Assembly: GCF_947172395.1 (NCBI RefSeq)
Contig: NC_069107.1
Span: forward strand, 8,538,101 to 8,602,100
From: Bicyclus anynana
Taxonomy: Eukaryota; Arthropoda; Insecta; Lepidoptera; Nymphalidae
Length of the DNA stretch: 64,000 nt
Reading direction: 5' to 3'
Positions 34,087 to 46,355 of this stretch are shown one piece after another. The position numbers and the translations under genes were made by a program. Under the pieces are notes generated by a model. It did not search any database, was not told where the DNA came from, and saw only the letters and a list, made by a program, of their open reading frames with translations. Every line of letters starts with the position of its first letter. Position 1 is the first letter of the stretch.

Positions 34087-34629
34087 TAATTAATATGAGT
34101 AATATAAAAAGATTCTATCAATACATTTTTACAATTTTTTATGAAAAAGAATACAATAACTAACATAAAATAAGTTAATTTAAGTTTTTTATTGTTTTGT
34201 TTTTCAATTAATGGCATAAAAATATGGGCAATTTTAAATTAAAAATATTACCAAGTGGACAATTACTTGTGACACCGTCTCCTAGCCTATAAGAATATTA
34301 CGTATTAGATCACGTCAGTAAAAAAGCTAAGGAAAGCACACAGCTGTCACACACTGCTATACAAATATGAGTTTTAAAACTATAGCATTTGGGTACATTA
34401 TTGCTTGAATTGATGTGTAATTGAATTTTTCAAGTATTTTTTTCTTAGTACGGCATTTATTGTACTAAGATTATGGTATTTAAGTTATTAATAGTACTAA
34501 GATCATGGTATTTGGTTTATTCATTGCAATAAATTTCAAATATTAAGGGAAAAATAAATGTGACTCAAGAGTAGGAGTGCTGTCTTGCAGTCTATGCAAA
34601 AGATCCATGTTCAGAACAGAATAACCATC

Positions 34630-34673
<44 letters not shown>

Positions 34674-35919
34674 TATGGTGAAAGGTAGTAAAAATGACAT
34701 ATGCTCTAAGAAATATTATAAAGCTTTGACGTACCTACCAACATCGTAAACTTTTAATAAAAATAATAGATTCTAAAAGTTGAAATATCACCTATAAGAT
34801 ACTCGTAGGTACATATGCTAACTTTCTCAAATTAAAATATAAATTTAAATTACCTCCCTATACAATTCGATTCATATTAGAATAAACTGTCTCTGACAAA
34901 AAACACAGTCGAATTGGATCAGTAGTTTTAAAAAAATCGCTTTAAAAACTTTTATACCAACATATTATATTATGTAAATACTTTTTAATTTTTTTTTTAT
35001 TCTTTCCCGTAGGGAAAAGGCAAAGGTATTACACCGTACAGCCACCTACTTTTTAGGTTAAATGTTATTTATATAAAGTTTCAATTCTCAAACGTTCAAA
35101 GCATAATTTAATTTCGTTCATAAGTTCAGTTTCACATAACACTGTAATGCTCTATACTTCATAGAAGCCATGAAAGGTTTACGACTGCTTTAACAATAAA
35201 CAAGTGGGCAGTTAACTCGCTCTAAGTATTACTGATGGTGGTAAATGTTGTTAACTTTAAAGCTTTTTAACCCGCTGTTACGTCTGACTCCCGTTCTTAA
35301 CCGATTTTTGTATAAACCAATTTTTTTTCACAAATATTAACTAAAAACTTATGGCTGTATGAATGATGACCTTTGCCTCAGTTCAGAGGATTTAAAAAAA
35401 ATGTTTTAAATCTTAATCTCAGATTGAGCTGTATATATCTTTGCTTATTTAACAAGATTTGAAAAAACAACTGATTCTGAAATTATAGAGCATATTTGTG
35501 TTCATCAAAAATATTATTTTTATATTTTTTTTTGGTCTTGCTAGTATTTATATTTACTTGAATAACTTAGTTATACACAAAATAATTAATAACACAAACA
35601 CAAAAGTACTTCCTATATTTTTTTTTGGTATTTATGAGTAAAATTTTAAAAGTAGTAAAAAAACTCGTAACTTTAGAAACTTACAAAATCTAATTCTAAA
35701 CCTGTCCCATTCTCACAGATAAAAGGATAAAAGTTCGATATTCGAAATTACAACCGTCATGTAAAACGCAATCCAGATTATGACGTAACGGAATACAAAA
35801 ATAATCCGCGTACCGCGATGTAACACACGCGAATTATGTCTCGGAACAACAAAACGTACGTACTTACCTACGCCGCAAATAACCAGACGTCTGCCGCGGC
35901 TGTGTCACCGACAACGTCA
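34087..35919. other. Non-coding stretch
   Basis: Contains the GAT microsatellite (listed) and a weak CCCGTAGGG...GGCAAAGG...CCGTACAGCCA word at 35007-35043 that recurs loosely at 57252-57280. No gene. Confidence 0.5.
34631..34670 (+). repeat. (GAT)13 microsatellite
   Basis: Thirteen uninterrupted GAT units. In this genome GAT/ATC runs follow RTE LINE 3' ends, but no LINE sequence is recognisable here. Confidence 0.95.
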
Positions 35920-35927
35920 CATCCATA

Positions 35928-36238
35928 CTCAGACCAATTATTGTAAAGGACCTGCCTCGCTAGACGTTACTTTTCAGTCAAAGTATATGATCAACGATCT
36001 AATGCGATTATAAAAACTGTCTCTATAGAATCGATGTTAAATAGTTGTAATCGTGTTCGTCGGTTAAGTAGCTCCATAAAAATACCTTTTGTGTAATTGA
36101 ATTGTGTAAAAAACGGGCAAAAACTTCTAGTTTAGTATAAGATATATACCAAATCTAAGCTAGTTTTCTTCAGAAAATGACAGACAATTTTGTTCGTGAC
36201 TATGAGTGCGATACAGGTCCTTCTATAATTGGTCTGAG
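35928..36238 (-). mobile_element. CTCAGACC-terminus MITE, copy 1, 311 bp, 8-bp TSD
   Basis: Termini CTCAGACCAATTATTGTAAA GGACCTG and CAGGTCCTTCTATAATTGGT CTGAG are inverted repeats. Flanking CATCCATA at 35920-35927 and 36239-36246 is a perfect 8-bp target duplication. Relative to copies 2 and 3 it is inverted. The interior (AAACGGGCAAAAACTTCTAG, GACAGACAATTTTGTTCGTG) has no ORF. An 8-bp duplication suggests hAT, P or Merlin superfamily. Confidence 0.9.
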
Positions 36239-36246
36239 CATCCATA

Positions 36247-37092
36247 CTACGATACAACGCTGAACTTTTTCGATTAATTAGTTTGCTTTTTTTTTCTCTC
36301 AATTTTGTGGCAAAGATCTGTGAGCATACAGCCTTTATTTGTTGAGATTGTTCTATGCCAAAGTTAATGCTTTTTTTTCCATTTGAATTACTAAAAATAG
36401 AATTTCATTATTATATTATTAATTTATTATATTTTGTATTAAACGTAATCAATCTTGAGTTGTGTTATAATTAAAAGATTATTGTTAAAAAATCCTGTTC
36501 TATTCTATTTTTATTTTTTTATATTTCTAATTTTTTGGATTTTATCTATAATTCACGTAATCAGTTTTAGTTCGAAGGCCTGAAAGGACTAGTATTCGGG
36601 GCTGTAAAATAAATAAAAAACAGTTTTAGTTCAGTATTTTATCGGAATGGGATCTGTTGTAGTGCACAAACGGTGATACAGTCACAATGTGTGACGAGGT
36701 AACGTAGTGCATGGTCACAAGTCACAGCACGTCAATGGAACGACTAGCGGCTGTTGACATCACTCTATCGAAACCTCGCTCGATCTTTTATAGTGACAAA
36801 CCGAAGATTACACAAAAGTTATAATTGTAATACAGTTAATTAATTATTTAATGGATGATATTCGTCGTGGTAATTACAATTGCTGAATTTTAGCTGACTC
36901 TAATAAAAGTTTTGCACTGCAAACACTTTTTAAAAGCGTTTATATACTCGTAAGTAAGCCTACTTGGTGGTTTTTTTCAATAGATTCTGAACTGTATTTT
37001 TTTTTAAAAGCATATTTACAATTTTACCATATCTTTTTAATTTAATATTTTGACCAATACCCTATATTATAAAATATGTATATTCATTTAGT
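36247..37092. other. AT-rich non-coding stretch
   Basis: Holds a fragment AAGGCCTGAAAGGACTAGTA ... GGGCTGTAAAATAAATAAAA at 36575-36619 that resembles 57888-57930, possibly a retroelement 3' end with AATAAA. No gene. Confidence 0.45.
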
Positions 37093-37140
37093 CCGGTGGG
37101 AGGTCTCAAGCCGTGGCTATTTGTCACCCTACCGGCTAAA
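37093..37140 (+). repeat. SINE family B fragment
   Basis: CCGGTGGGAGGTCTCAAGCC GTGGCTATTTGTCACCCTAC CGGC matches the central family-B words (CTGGTGGGAGGCTTCGGCCG, CACCCTACCGGC). Confidence 0.65.
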
Positions 37141-37920
37141 AATTGAATTTTGAACTTGAAATATTCGAAGTTTCACATTTTTTTCTGCATTTTTAAATTA
37201 TCTTTTTGACACATTGCATAGTGTGCGAGTTGTAAGCGCGCACTATTTTATGGAACAACAAAACGTGGCCTGGAAATAGCTAGACACTGCTCTAGAGCGT
37301 TTGTGATGTCCGAAATAACGTTTCAGACGCTGTGGTTATACTCCTGTCTTTACTCATAAACTAGTCAATTAATTATTATTAGTAAAATTTAAATACTAAG
37401 AAAAAGTATATCTTGTTAGAACTGTCGTTATGTCGTTAAATATGTAAAGGATTAAAATTGTCTGCTCGCAGTATATCGAAAATGGAGAAGAATTATAAAA
37501 AAATGGAGGTTTAAAATTATGAAAACTTGGAAAAAAATAATTGAACTATGATAAATTTACAAATAAGTACATTGAAATAGTGTAGGATTCAAATGAAATG
37601 GAGTACTACTTACTTGGTTGTCTTGTTGTGCTTAGCGAATATGTCAATTTCTTTATTCAAATGTAATCTTACCATGATGTTTATATTTCAAATTCCAACT
37701 GTAAATCAGCGCATACCTGTTGAACAAAATTATAAAATTAATAACAAAACTCTCAGATTTAGAGATTCAGAAGCGTTGTTGGACATATACTTAACCAACA
37801 TATTACTAAACGAAGTTTTCTTTATCTATTTTGTACATTTACAGAATTGCATTTTTGATATCTACAATAATTTTATAAATAAGTGACGTTTGTGATATTA
37901 AGGGGGAGTAGGTAATCTCT
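37141..37920. other. AT-rich non-coding stretch
   Basis: No gene; the 97-codon plus frame at 37593-37886 is AT-driven and shows no family features. Confidence 0.45.
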
Positions 37921-38062
37921 GGTCACACTGAACTGATTTTGAAAATTGATTCACCAATAAAAAGCCACGTTATTTGTGAATATCATAGGCTATATTTTAG
38001 CCCCATTTTCTCACGGGGACAGGAAGTGAAAAGTGCGAGTGAAACCGCAGGACAGGGGATAA
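37921..38062 (+). mobile_element. Helitron-like fragment (HelLep variant)
   Basis: GATTTTGAAAATTGATTCAC CAATAAAAAGC, ATCATAGGCTATATTTTAGC CCC, TCTCACGGGGACAGGAAGTG and GAGTGAAACCGCAGGAC follow the order of the HelLep 3' half (CTACGGGAACGGGAACC, GGGTGAAACCGCG). The 5' end and the CTAG are lost. Confidence 0.6.
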
Positions 38063-38170
38063 TTCTTTATATCACAAAATGACATACAAACAGCAAACAT
38101 CCAAATGATAAATAATGATGCACAGTTCACACAGTTGCACGTAAACGACATTTAAGCAACGTCTAAGACA

Positions 38171-38258
38171 TTCCTTGTTTTGTTCCACATTATTCCTTGT
38201 TTTGTTCCACATTATTCCTTGTTTTGTTCCACATATTCCTTGTTTTGTCCCGCACATT
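38171..38258 (+). repeat. Minisatellite, 22-bp unit, four copies
   Basis: TTCCTTGTTTTGTTCCACATTA starts at 38171, 38193 and 38215 (period 22) and again at 38236 (period 21). It gives the repetitive GTKQGI-like peptide in the minus frame 38072-38401 and the CFVPHI-like peptide in the plus frame 38175-38465; neither is a real protein. Confidence 0.9.
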
Positions 38259-40454
38259 GAATGCAGACGCATAAATAACAACAATATTTCGTCGGGACTT
38301 AGAATAGTAATATTAATTAACCTGAGCGTGTCCCGTATTTCATACGCGGCCAGAACTCCGGTTTGTCTGTTCTTTTGGTTTCGATCTCGCACACCTGCCA
38401 TGCAGTGTATTACGATTTTAGTTTATTGTTTTAATAGTAATTCTTTATTGTTAATTTATTTTTAGTGAATTCATTCTTCATTTTTTAATGATTGATTTTT
38501 CTTTCATTAATTCTACATTGTTATTTATTTTTATTTTATCTCTCATGTGTATACAAAAAAAATAACATAAGCGTTTACTAGTATACAGAATCAGCTTTTA
38601 AAGCCGGTGTATAATTATTTTTCTGTGTATTCATTCTTGATTTTTTATTTTTATTTTTGTGTCATATCTTCACTATTTAAGTGTATTGTTATTTGTTTTT
38701 TTGGGCGTTTTTCCTTCTATATTACTTTTTTTAACTTAACATTTGATAATAAAAACAATTGATATCCATTAGACTTAAGTTTTAAAGTAGAAAAACAAGT
38801 AGAAAAGTAACTCATAATAATATTTATCATAATTATATCAATGTTTCCATTGCTAATAATTTTTTGAACATTGAATCTTAATTGTCAAATAATTTATTTA
38901 ATAAAGGAGTCTTCAGGATTTACAAATCTAATCAATTTTAATTATCTTTAATTTCTTATTTTAATTGATTTTCATGATTAAAATGTGCATCTAGCACACC
39001 ATTTTGAATTCAATTACGATATCGAGTATTCTGTAAAAAAAAACAAAATCTGATAATACAGAAATTTCAACCGATACCCTTCATTCTTAATCAGTATCAT
39101 AATTTATTTAACAGAAAACGTATCGCATTCGGCTTTTCAGCTTACAAGGAAATAATAAACAGTTTAACAAAAGAGAGAGGCTCATTAATTTTCAAAAACA
39201 CAGCCCATCCGTGCGTTATTACCAACGGATCAATAAATTACAATCATTTGCATATCATCGCAACATGCAACATGCATGCATATACATGCATACGAAAGAT
39301 AATACGCGTACGCGATAATAGACTACGCAGAAAGCGAAACGATAAATCTGCGCGTATTTTTCGCAAACGCATAAAATTCCGAACGCACTATATAATTGAA
39401 TTGAGAAACACTGACATACAACATTCATCTCTTTCTATCTATATACACGCGTCTCTGTTTAACAGTGCACGCGCCGATAACACAGCTCAGTGTTAAAACG
39501 TTCTATTAAAATTTAATTGTTATTAGAATTTGTGTTCTATTCCGTTATAATACAGTTCGATTTCACTAAACGGTTTACTTGGATAAACGTCTTCACTTTA
39601 GTCACGGAGGCAATTGTATCCATCGCGACTGTCAGATAGCTCTGCGTCTCGTTTCACCGCGCTAGCTCCGTCCCTCTCGGTCACATGTCAATGCAGTTTA
39701 TTGTGAACGTTAATGGCTCTGATTACAAATGTAAATTTTTAGCTCGCGTCGGCTTTGGTTTGCTTTTTTCGATGCAAACTAAATATGGTGTTAAATAATG
39801 GAATTGTATTATGTTTATAGAAAAAGTTTTCCTCGAGCTTTTCGCCTTTTACGTAAAACTCGAAAAGTTATCCGACTGATTTAAGTATTTCTGACTTAAT
39901 GTATTATGGGATAATATTACGGTAATGGAAATATTTCCTAATAAATATTTAAATATATAGTAGATAGTAGATAACTATTTCCTGTAGACTTTTTCAGTCG
40001 GGAAAGTAGTCTAATGTCTGACTGAAGTGGTTTTATCTGTTTCAATGTAGAATAGGTAATTATTTAAATTAAAATGCCTAATTTAATAATTTACTTGCAA
40101 TTCATTTTATTAAACTAAATATTAAAAAGTCGAATATAAGTACGTTTGAAATAAATTCAAAATGGCGTTCGATCGTAACTATTTTAGGTGACGATAACGC
40201 GTTATTGTGTCAAACAGAGATTATCATTTTGGAGGCAGCAACTGTTCTAGATATTTTAGGTATAATTATATATTTATGACGACAATTAAGGTTTAAACCT
40301 CGAATTAAATTGTTTAAACAGGTATTTATAATTATTTTACTAATTATTCATGCAGGTATACAGATGGAGAACAAAATTTCAGGGGTACTTAATAATTTTA
40401 AAATAAAATTACGAATTAAACAATTATTTTATAATTAAATTCTTTTTTTTTCAG
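38259..40454. other. 2.2-kb non-coding stretch
   Basis: No gene recognised. A block of overlapping ATGCAT/ACATGC words lies at 39262-39290. GC-richer islands occur at 39290-39480 and 39590-39720; the 82-codon plus frame at 39248-39496 overlies the first and resembles no known protein. Confidence 0.45.
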
Positions 40455-40760
40455 GAACCTCATCCAGCGACCCTTACGAATCGTTTTAAGTCGTCAGTTC
40501 TAGTGGGGGGTTGACCAACACTGCAATTTCCGGTGCGTGGTCGTTATTCCAACACATTGGGACTCTTAAAAATTTAAAAAAAGTTAGCTTCGTGACTTTG
40601 TGAGCTACTTTAACTCTACCGATAATTTCCTGATTCGATTTCGAAGAGGTACATCGCGCTATAATTTAATCTGAGCCTTCTTACGAGGCCCACAGTTAGC
40701 AGCCAAGTCTCGGAACCACAGACCATCACTGGCAAAACTAAATGATAATGATACCACAAT
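40455..40760 (-). pseudogene. RTE-type LINE ORF, decayed C-terminal fragment
   Basis: On the minus strand from about 40740, HLVLPVMVCGSETWLLTVGL VRRLRL is the strongly conserved 'LPVMTYGSETW' segment of lepidopteran RTE reverse transcriptases. It continues as a degenerate SLRDRIRNEEI-like block, then VPMCWNNDHAPE (the GPKVLEWRPRTG region), then NPPLELTT (GRPPTRWTDD), ending near 40455. Together it covers about the last 110 residues of the ORF, with stops and frameshifts. The Y-run plus CAG at 40442-40454 looks like a splice acceptor but just precedes this LINE on the other strand. Confidence 0.85.
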
Positions 40761-43080
40761 ATTTTATACATATAGAAATTCAGCAGCAGCCTTTGTGACA
40801 AACACTAAACCTCTAACCTTTAACTGCATCGTTATAAATCCTTCAGCGCGCATGCAAATAGGAAAATAGAAATAAATCACAAATACTTCACACGTACTTG
40901 TCTATTATTCACATTACAGGGTTTTATTTATACAACCGACCAGTCAACGATGGCACATCCCTCAGTGTGATTTCATCTGAGATTGTTTGTACGCGGGGTC
41001 GTATCACGGCTCTTGGTAAACTGGTGAGTTGATTCCGCAGCGACCAGCGTAATGTGGTATATCCATCAGTTCTAATGCATACAAATGATGTGTTTCCTTG
41101 CACTGGTCAACTGTTTCTCAACCGAATGCCTTTCTGTTAGATGTACGGCGCTGCCAATTTTCAGAAAGACAGAACTAAAATAATTGCAAAGTCGCCCTAT
41201 TTCGAGTCGGCGGCACTGTAGATACGATTTAATTCTAGTTGTGATCGAATCATTCTTATAATGTGACTCATGTGTAAATTGTCCGATTTCAATTTATTCT
41301 TCTTTGTATGGTGATTTTTACTAATTTTATTTTAAAATGAAGTTATTCTTCTTTAGATGAGATATTTAGTGTAGTTAGGTTATTAAGTTTCAAAAAAAAA
41401 TATTAATTTAAAAAAAATTACAAAACCAAAAAATAATTATTCATAAAAAGATGTAGAAGTCAAGCAATATTTTCATAAAATACGATATTTTGACGATATC
41501 TCTCGAGCGCAGTTGGTAAAGTTTGGCTACTGAAAGTATACACTGAAATCGCTCAACAAATAAAAAAAAAATCGGAAAATAAAAAAAAAGCATAAGATTG
41601 AAAACGTTACTAAATATACAAAAATAAATTAAATTGCAAGTATCAAACTGAGTTATTCCAATATTTGCACTATAATTTTGGGATTGTCGTCCGAATTCTT
41701 TTTTAATTTACCAGCTTATTTCAGTGTTTATTTTTTAGCCAAACTAATCTTTCAATGGAGAGGAGACTTGGAGAAGACCGACTGAAGAGAAAACCGCATA
41801 CAATTCGCACTTCTTCCAACTAAGTCGCTACCATCTTTGACTGCATCGTCATTTAGCATATAAGTTACTAAAACCTTACATATATACATAAATTAAGTAA
41901 ATTACTCTATACCTTCTTAGTTTGGCGGGAAAATCTTAGGAATCGCCATGTACTCTCATTTTAGAGTTTTATTGCATAAAGTTGCATTTTAATCAATATA
42001 GTCCTGTAAAAATTCACTCCACTTCACTTGTGTCCTGCAGATTTTGTGGAGTGATTAATTAAATTTTCTCGGTGGACTCTATCAAAAGTTTTAGTAAAGA
42101 AAAGTTTAGTACAGATGATACAGTGTCATGCAAATTTTAGTAGATATTTTAGTATTTTATTACAATATTAGTTAAATTTCCAATACCCGATTTTTCCATG
42201 TGTATTTAGACATGTTTTTCTTTATTTCCGTTACAAAATTAAGGTTACCTTCGCCTTACTAAAGCATGACTTAACCAGGACTACGTATATCTTCTTCTAT
42301 TAATACATCTCCTATCGGTTAGCAATCATTAAAGCTAATTTTACTTTATCCACTACACACATAAGACACAACATTAGAACACAAAAAGGGCGTCAAGCCA
42401 ATAAATTGTCTATTCCGCACCAATAAACAGTATCTGTGGGCAGATTAATAAATTCCGCTAACGAACAATCGGCGTTGGGCGCCAAAAATAATGTCCTATA
42501 TCCGAGACACAGCGAAATCTATCTTCGCCATTATCTCTCGTGATAAATAACTTTTGATACGCGGACGGATATATTTAAAATGCATCCGTCTCGTCCACGT
42601 CGCTGTGACGGGCTGCGGAATTCCTAATGGTCGATCTTTGTGCAATTTGTTACGTTATGCATTTGTAATTAATTCATTAATTTATCTTAATCGTGCGTGT
42701 GTTAAATAATTTTACTTTTTACAGATATTAATGTAGATAATTACAATTTGCTTGTCACAGATCTACGACATACATACAGGGCTCATATAGAAATTTAAAA
42801 TAAGTAAAAGATGTTAAGTATATGTTAATAAAAAGTTAGATTTAATTATAGGCTATATAGAAAAAGTTTTAGGATTTTATAATACACAACCGTATAATAT
42901 TGTAATCTAATATGTATATTGTGTATAAAAAAAAATAAAAAAAAAACAATCATCTTGATAATCTCTTTCTATTTGAAGTTGGTTAAAAAGCGAAATTACC
43001 AAAGTTAAATTTGGCAGGGGTTATAGTTAGGAGACGTTCGCTAAGAGAGGATTTTTCGAGAGGGCCGGATTAAAGAGGTC
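40761..43080. other. 2.3-kb non-coding stretch
   Basis: No gene recognised. A unique GC-richer block at 42390-42650 contains GCGCCAAA (42479-42486), which fits an E2F/DP site in reverse; this is a sequence match only. Confidence 0.45.
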
Positions 43081-43188
43081 CAAGGGCATTTTGAAATGTC
43101 AACTTTGACTAATCATAAATAATACCACTGTTTCGGAAGGTAGGTTCTGCTGAGAAGACATGGCAAGAAACTCTGAAACAGTTGCTAT
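43081..43188 (-). repeat. Dispersed CTTCCGAACCGGT repeat, longer copy
   Basis: On the minus strand: GAGTTTCTTGCCATGTCTTC TCAGCAGAACCTACCTTCCG AAACAGTGG..., then GTTGACATTTCAAAATGCCC. The order agrees with 56906-57015, where the same block continues to an AATAAA-type 3' end. Confidence 0.65.
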
Positions 43189-43659
43189 TTAATAAGACAT
43201 TCATTATTATAATTTAATTTATATCATATTCTTGTTTTTTTTACTTCCTTGTACCTGTTAATTCACCAGCAACTAAACCTTACAGAGTGGAATTCAACAA
43301 TGCTGCAAACATTTGCAAATTCTTTAATTGAATTCAAATAATTTTCATTTCATCAAAACATTTTCTTAAATTGAATTAAAATCTCCTCAGTTCGATCTAA
43401 GTACATGGCTATTGTTGTAATGCAATGTTTTAAGAATTGTGACACGAACAACAGAATTTTTGGCAGTATGTCGCTGGCACACAAGAGATACATTACCTAA
43501 GACGTGTATGTGCATATTCGGAGATGGATTGCTGGATTGTGCATTTTTGATGTATATTTATATGTATTTGTAATTCGTTTACTATAAAAACTTTAAATTA
43601 GCGGATTTCAATTCAATCTATGTAGGTTGGAGCCACTGAATTGCATAATAATATTTACA

Positions 43660-44420
43660 ATCAATTTACGAAGAAATATTCTCCAAATACTCTAAAGTTA
43701 CCAGACTTGAGTCACCGAAATAAAAACTAATATAATATAAATATTATTGTAAAGTAATGAATAAAATAACAAAATTAAAATTGACAATTATCATGTTTTA
43801 TATAGATATATAAGCAATACTTTGTGAGCCAAAGAAACTTTGTTAGCAAGCAAAGAAAACTCCTACGCAACATTGACAAGCCATTTACGTCTTGCAAGAA
43901 GAAAATATTCCCCAATCTCTGCATTTACCAGACTTGAGTCACGGAAATAAAAACTAATATAATATAAATATTATGAAGTATATAATAATGAATAAAATAA
44001 AAGAATAAAAGTGAATTAAATTCGCATAGTAAACATTAACAGACATAATATTTTGCATGGAATTAAACGCAATTCTTTGTTAGCAAGCAAAGAAAAGTCC
44101 TACGCAACATTGACAAGCCATGTACGAAGTCTTGCAAGAAGAAAATATTCCCCAATCTCTGCATTTACCAGACTTGAGTCAATAAAAACTAATATAATAT
44201 AAATATTATGAAGTAATGAATAAAAGTGAATTAAATTCGCATAGTAAAAATTAACAGACATAATATTTTGCATGGAATTAAACGCAATCCTTTGTTAGCA
44301 AGCAAATAAAAGTCCTACGCAACATTGACAAGCCATTTACGAAGTCTTGCAAGAAGAAATAGTTCCCAATCTCTCCATCTACACTGGAGTCGGGCTAAAC
44401 AAAATAAAAATGAATATTTA
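43660..44420 (+). repeat. Tandem array, 211-240-bp unit, about 3.3 copies
   Basis: CCAGACTTGAGTC begins at 43701, 43928 and 44168, and a diverged CTACACTGGAGTC at about 44378. Units share AAAAACTAATATAATATAAA TATTA, AGCAAGCAAAGAAAA, CCTACGCAACATTGACAAGC CA and CTTGCAAGAAGAAAATATTC. The middle copies are closest; outer copies are diverged. Unit length varies through indels in the AT-rich part. The 70-codon plus frame 44325-44537 starts in the last copy and is not convincing. Confidence 0.9.
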
Positions 44421-45020
44421 ATTCACTTAGTTAAAATCGACGGGGAACAATCAAGAGTGGCGGACTTGTGTATGAAATGCGGAATTTGTCCGTTTTTAGC
44501 GGCATTCCCGTGCCGCGGCCGCAAATTAAAAATGTAAGAATTCTCGCTTCCCAAAGGAATTTATATTTTATTTCATTTCATTAAAATCCGCCATCTTTTG
44601 TTTCCCCGCCCGTTCCGATCGGAATTCATATTTTTCTGTGTTTTGTTGTCGGTTTGCTGGCGTATTGTTTTATTGTTCCACCCGCTCGGATAGTGTGAGA
44701 GCTAGTGGGTAATTTGTTCTTATTAGCTATTAGCGGACCCGACATTGTAGGTACCGTACTCTTTGCATTGGATACGCAATCACAAGACTACATTCTTTAT
44801 GATTCAGTAGTATTTCTAAACCATCTAGGGACCTATTCAACATTACACATACATGTACACAATTTCATCTAACTCAATCCCACAGTTTTGGAGGATTTTG
44901 CTGACAAAGGTGCTTAGAAAATAACGCAAAGGGAATAAGAGAATAAGGGAATAAGTAGCCCAAAAGAACAGTTGTAAAAATTTTAATTTCGCATAATTAA
45001 TAATTAATTACCGAATAATT
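44421..45020. other. Non-coding stretch
   Basis: GC-richer island at 44440-44780 without recognised content, then AT-rich DNA. Confidence 0.45.
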
Positions 45021-45161
45021 TCACTGCGGCTAGTTGCCTCGACTGGTAACAGAAGGGCTGGCTCATTTTTTGCGCAAAGGATCAGCCTGGCTGTCCAGCG
45101 CGGAAATGCAGCCAGTATTCTTGCCACCATTCCACGTGGGCATGATTTGTATAGTTATTAG
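45021..45161 (+). pseudogene. Non-LTR retrotransposon ORF2, C-terminal end
   Basis: An open frame reads SLRLVASTGNRRAGS then FFAQRISLAVQRGNAASIL, continues ATIPRGHDLYSY and stops with TAG at 45159-45161. I recognise the AQRISLAVQRGNAAS block as the C-terminus of a common lepidopteran non-LTR retrotransposon; the clade is not certain and is different from the RTE pieces elsewhere in the window. Only about 46 codons remain, uninterrupted. It is followed by an untranslated tail ending in A9 (about 45202-45211), so this looks like a 5'-truncated insertion. Confidence 0.75.
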
Positions 45162-45770
45162 GATAAGTTAGCTTAAGTTTCATATTGTATTCTTTCTCAA
45201 TTAAAAAAAAACGCATTGCAAAATATTAGTGAAATTATCGTACTAAGTCTCCTAAACCGTATTATTGTTAAAGTAGATCTAGATTCCTTTCAGTTTCCTT
45301 GTATTTAAGTATTTCTGAAACACTATGTATGTTTTGTATGATTAAACTAATATATAGTTATTTATACCCAAAATATCAGCGGTCGAAAAGGTGACGAAGC
45401 TATGTAACTGTTTTAGTTTTAATGACGATCTATGTTTGATTAAGGATTACCTAGAAATTTACCACTGCCTCTTCGACTATTAAAGTCTAAACGCAGCGGT
45501 TCACGTTCCGGACGCGGGTATTAATTATTTTCTTATTTTTGATGAATGCGCCCGACGAATTTTAAGACGTCTTTTAGTGCCGATTAAGCGGGCCGATTAT
45601 GACTCGGATTTTAGGACCTCAATGACCGATTTTCGTTTGAAATCCGCAGGTGCGATCGGACCGATTTCTTTATTCATTTCATACGTGAGTATTATCTTTT
45701 GATTATCGAGTTTTTTTATTGCTTTGACGTAGTTACAATTACATTTAATTGTGATATTTTGCCTCGTGTG
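45162..45770. other. Non-coding stretch
   Basis: GC-richer part at 45480-45680; no gene recognised. Confidence 0.45.
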
Positions 45771-46020
45771 TTCAGTGGTTATTATGTTTGAATGGTCCTG
45801 GATTCGAGTCTTTGTTTGGGCTATAAAATACTGGTCCTGTTTATCACTACTGGGATAAAAATTCGATGGTATAACATCCCCATGCTTCAGAGAGCATGTT
45901 ATATTATTTATCGCGGTTATTTTTTTTTTAAAACTCTCTCGCTCATTTCTTTATTTGTCCTTTTTTTTAAGTTTTCACCAAACCGCATTGTAACAGCGTG
46001 GTGGTTTATTCCAAGTTCCA
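45771..46020 (+). repeat. tRNA-derived SINE (family D), degraded head plus tail
   Basis: GTTCAGTGGTTATTATG (A-box side) and TCCTGGATTCGAGTC (B-box) are followed by GGGCTATAAAATACTG, shared with 46846-46940. The 3' part ends AAACCGCATTGTAACAGCGT GGTGG, shared with 46290-46355 and 5715-5830. The 82-codon plus frame 45792-46040 simply translates it. Confidence 0.65.
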
Positions 46021-46035
46021 ATTCTACGATTTGTT

Positions 46036-46195
46036 GGTAGCTCAATAGCTCAGCGTTTAGAGCCGGACTCATCTCCGAGGGGTGGTGGTTCGATCCCCGC
46101 CCCGTTGGTCTATAATCGTACCCACTCTTAATTCAGCCTTTTTCGACTAGTTGGAGGGGAATGAAAATATTGGTCATATTTAAAAAAAAGATATA
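46036..46195 (+). repeat. tRNA-derived SINE (family C)
   Basis: GGTAGCTCAATAGCTCAGCG TTTAGAG is a tRNA-like 5' part with A-box, and GTGGTTCGATCCCCGCCCCG is a strong B-box. The body is TTGGTCTATAATCGTACCCA CTC ... CGACTAGTTGGAGGGGAATG, and the tail is TATTGGTCATATTTAAAAAA AA. It looks nearly full length and lies directly after the family-D SINE. Confidence 0.8.
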
Positions 46196-46289
46196 ACAAA
46201 TATTCTTTAAAAAAAAATAGATAAATTGATTGATAAAATCAATCTGATCTGATATTTCACTTTCATTTCGTAAAGATCACGTAAGGGAG

Positions 46290-46355
46290 CAGTAGTCAAA
46301 CCCACCAACCTGCATTGAACCAGCGTAGTGGTTCACTCCACGCTCCCGTGCTAAG
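46290..46355 (+). repeat. SINE family D tail fragment
   Basis: CCCACCAACCTGCATTGAAC CAGCGTAGTGGTTCACTCC matches the conserved CCAACCCGCATTGGAGCAGC GTGGTGG tail. Confidence 0.6.

Noticed and set aside
40442..40454. Strong-looking splice acceptor (T-run plus CAG) before a GC-richer block
   Set aside because: The GC-richer block is a LINE fragment on the opposite strand, so this is not an exon boundary.
46036..46110. Possible genuine tRNA gene (good A- and B-boxes)
   Set aside because: No complete cloverleaf closing stem is evident, and the sequence continues into a SINE body and A-rich tail.
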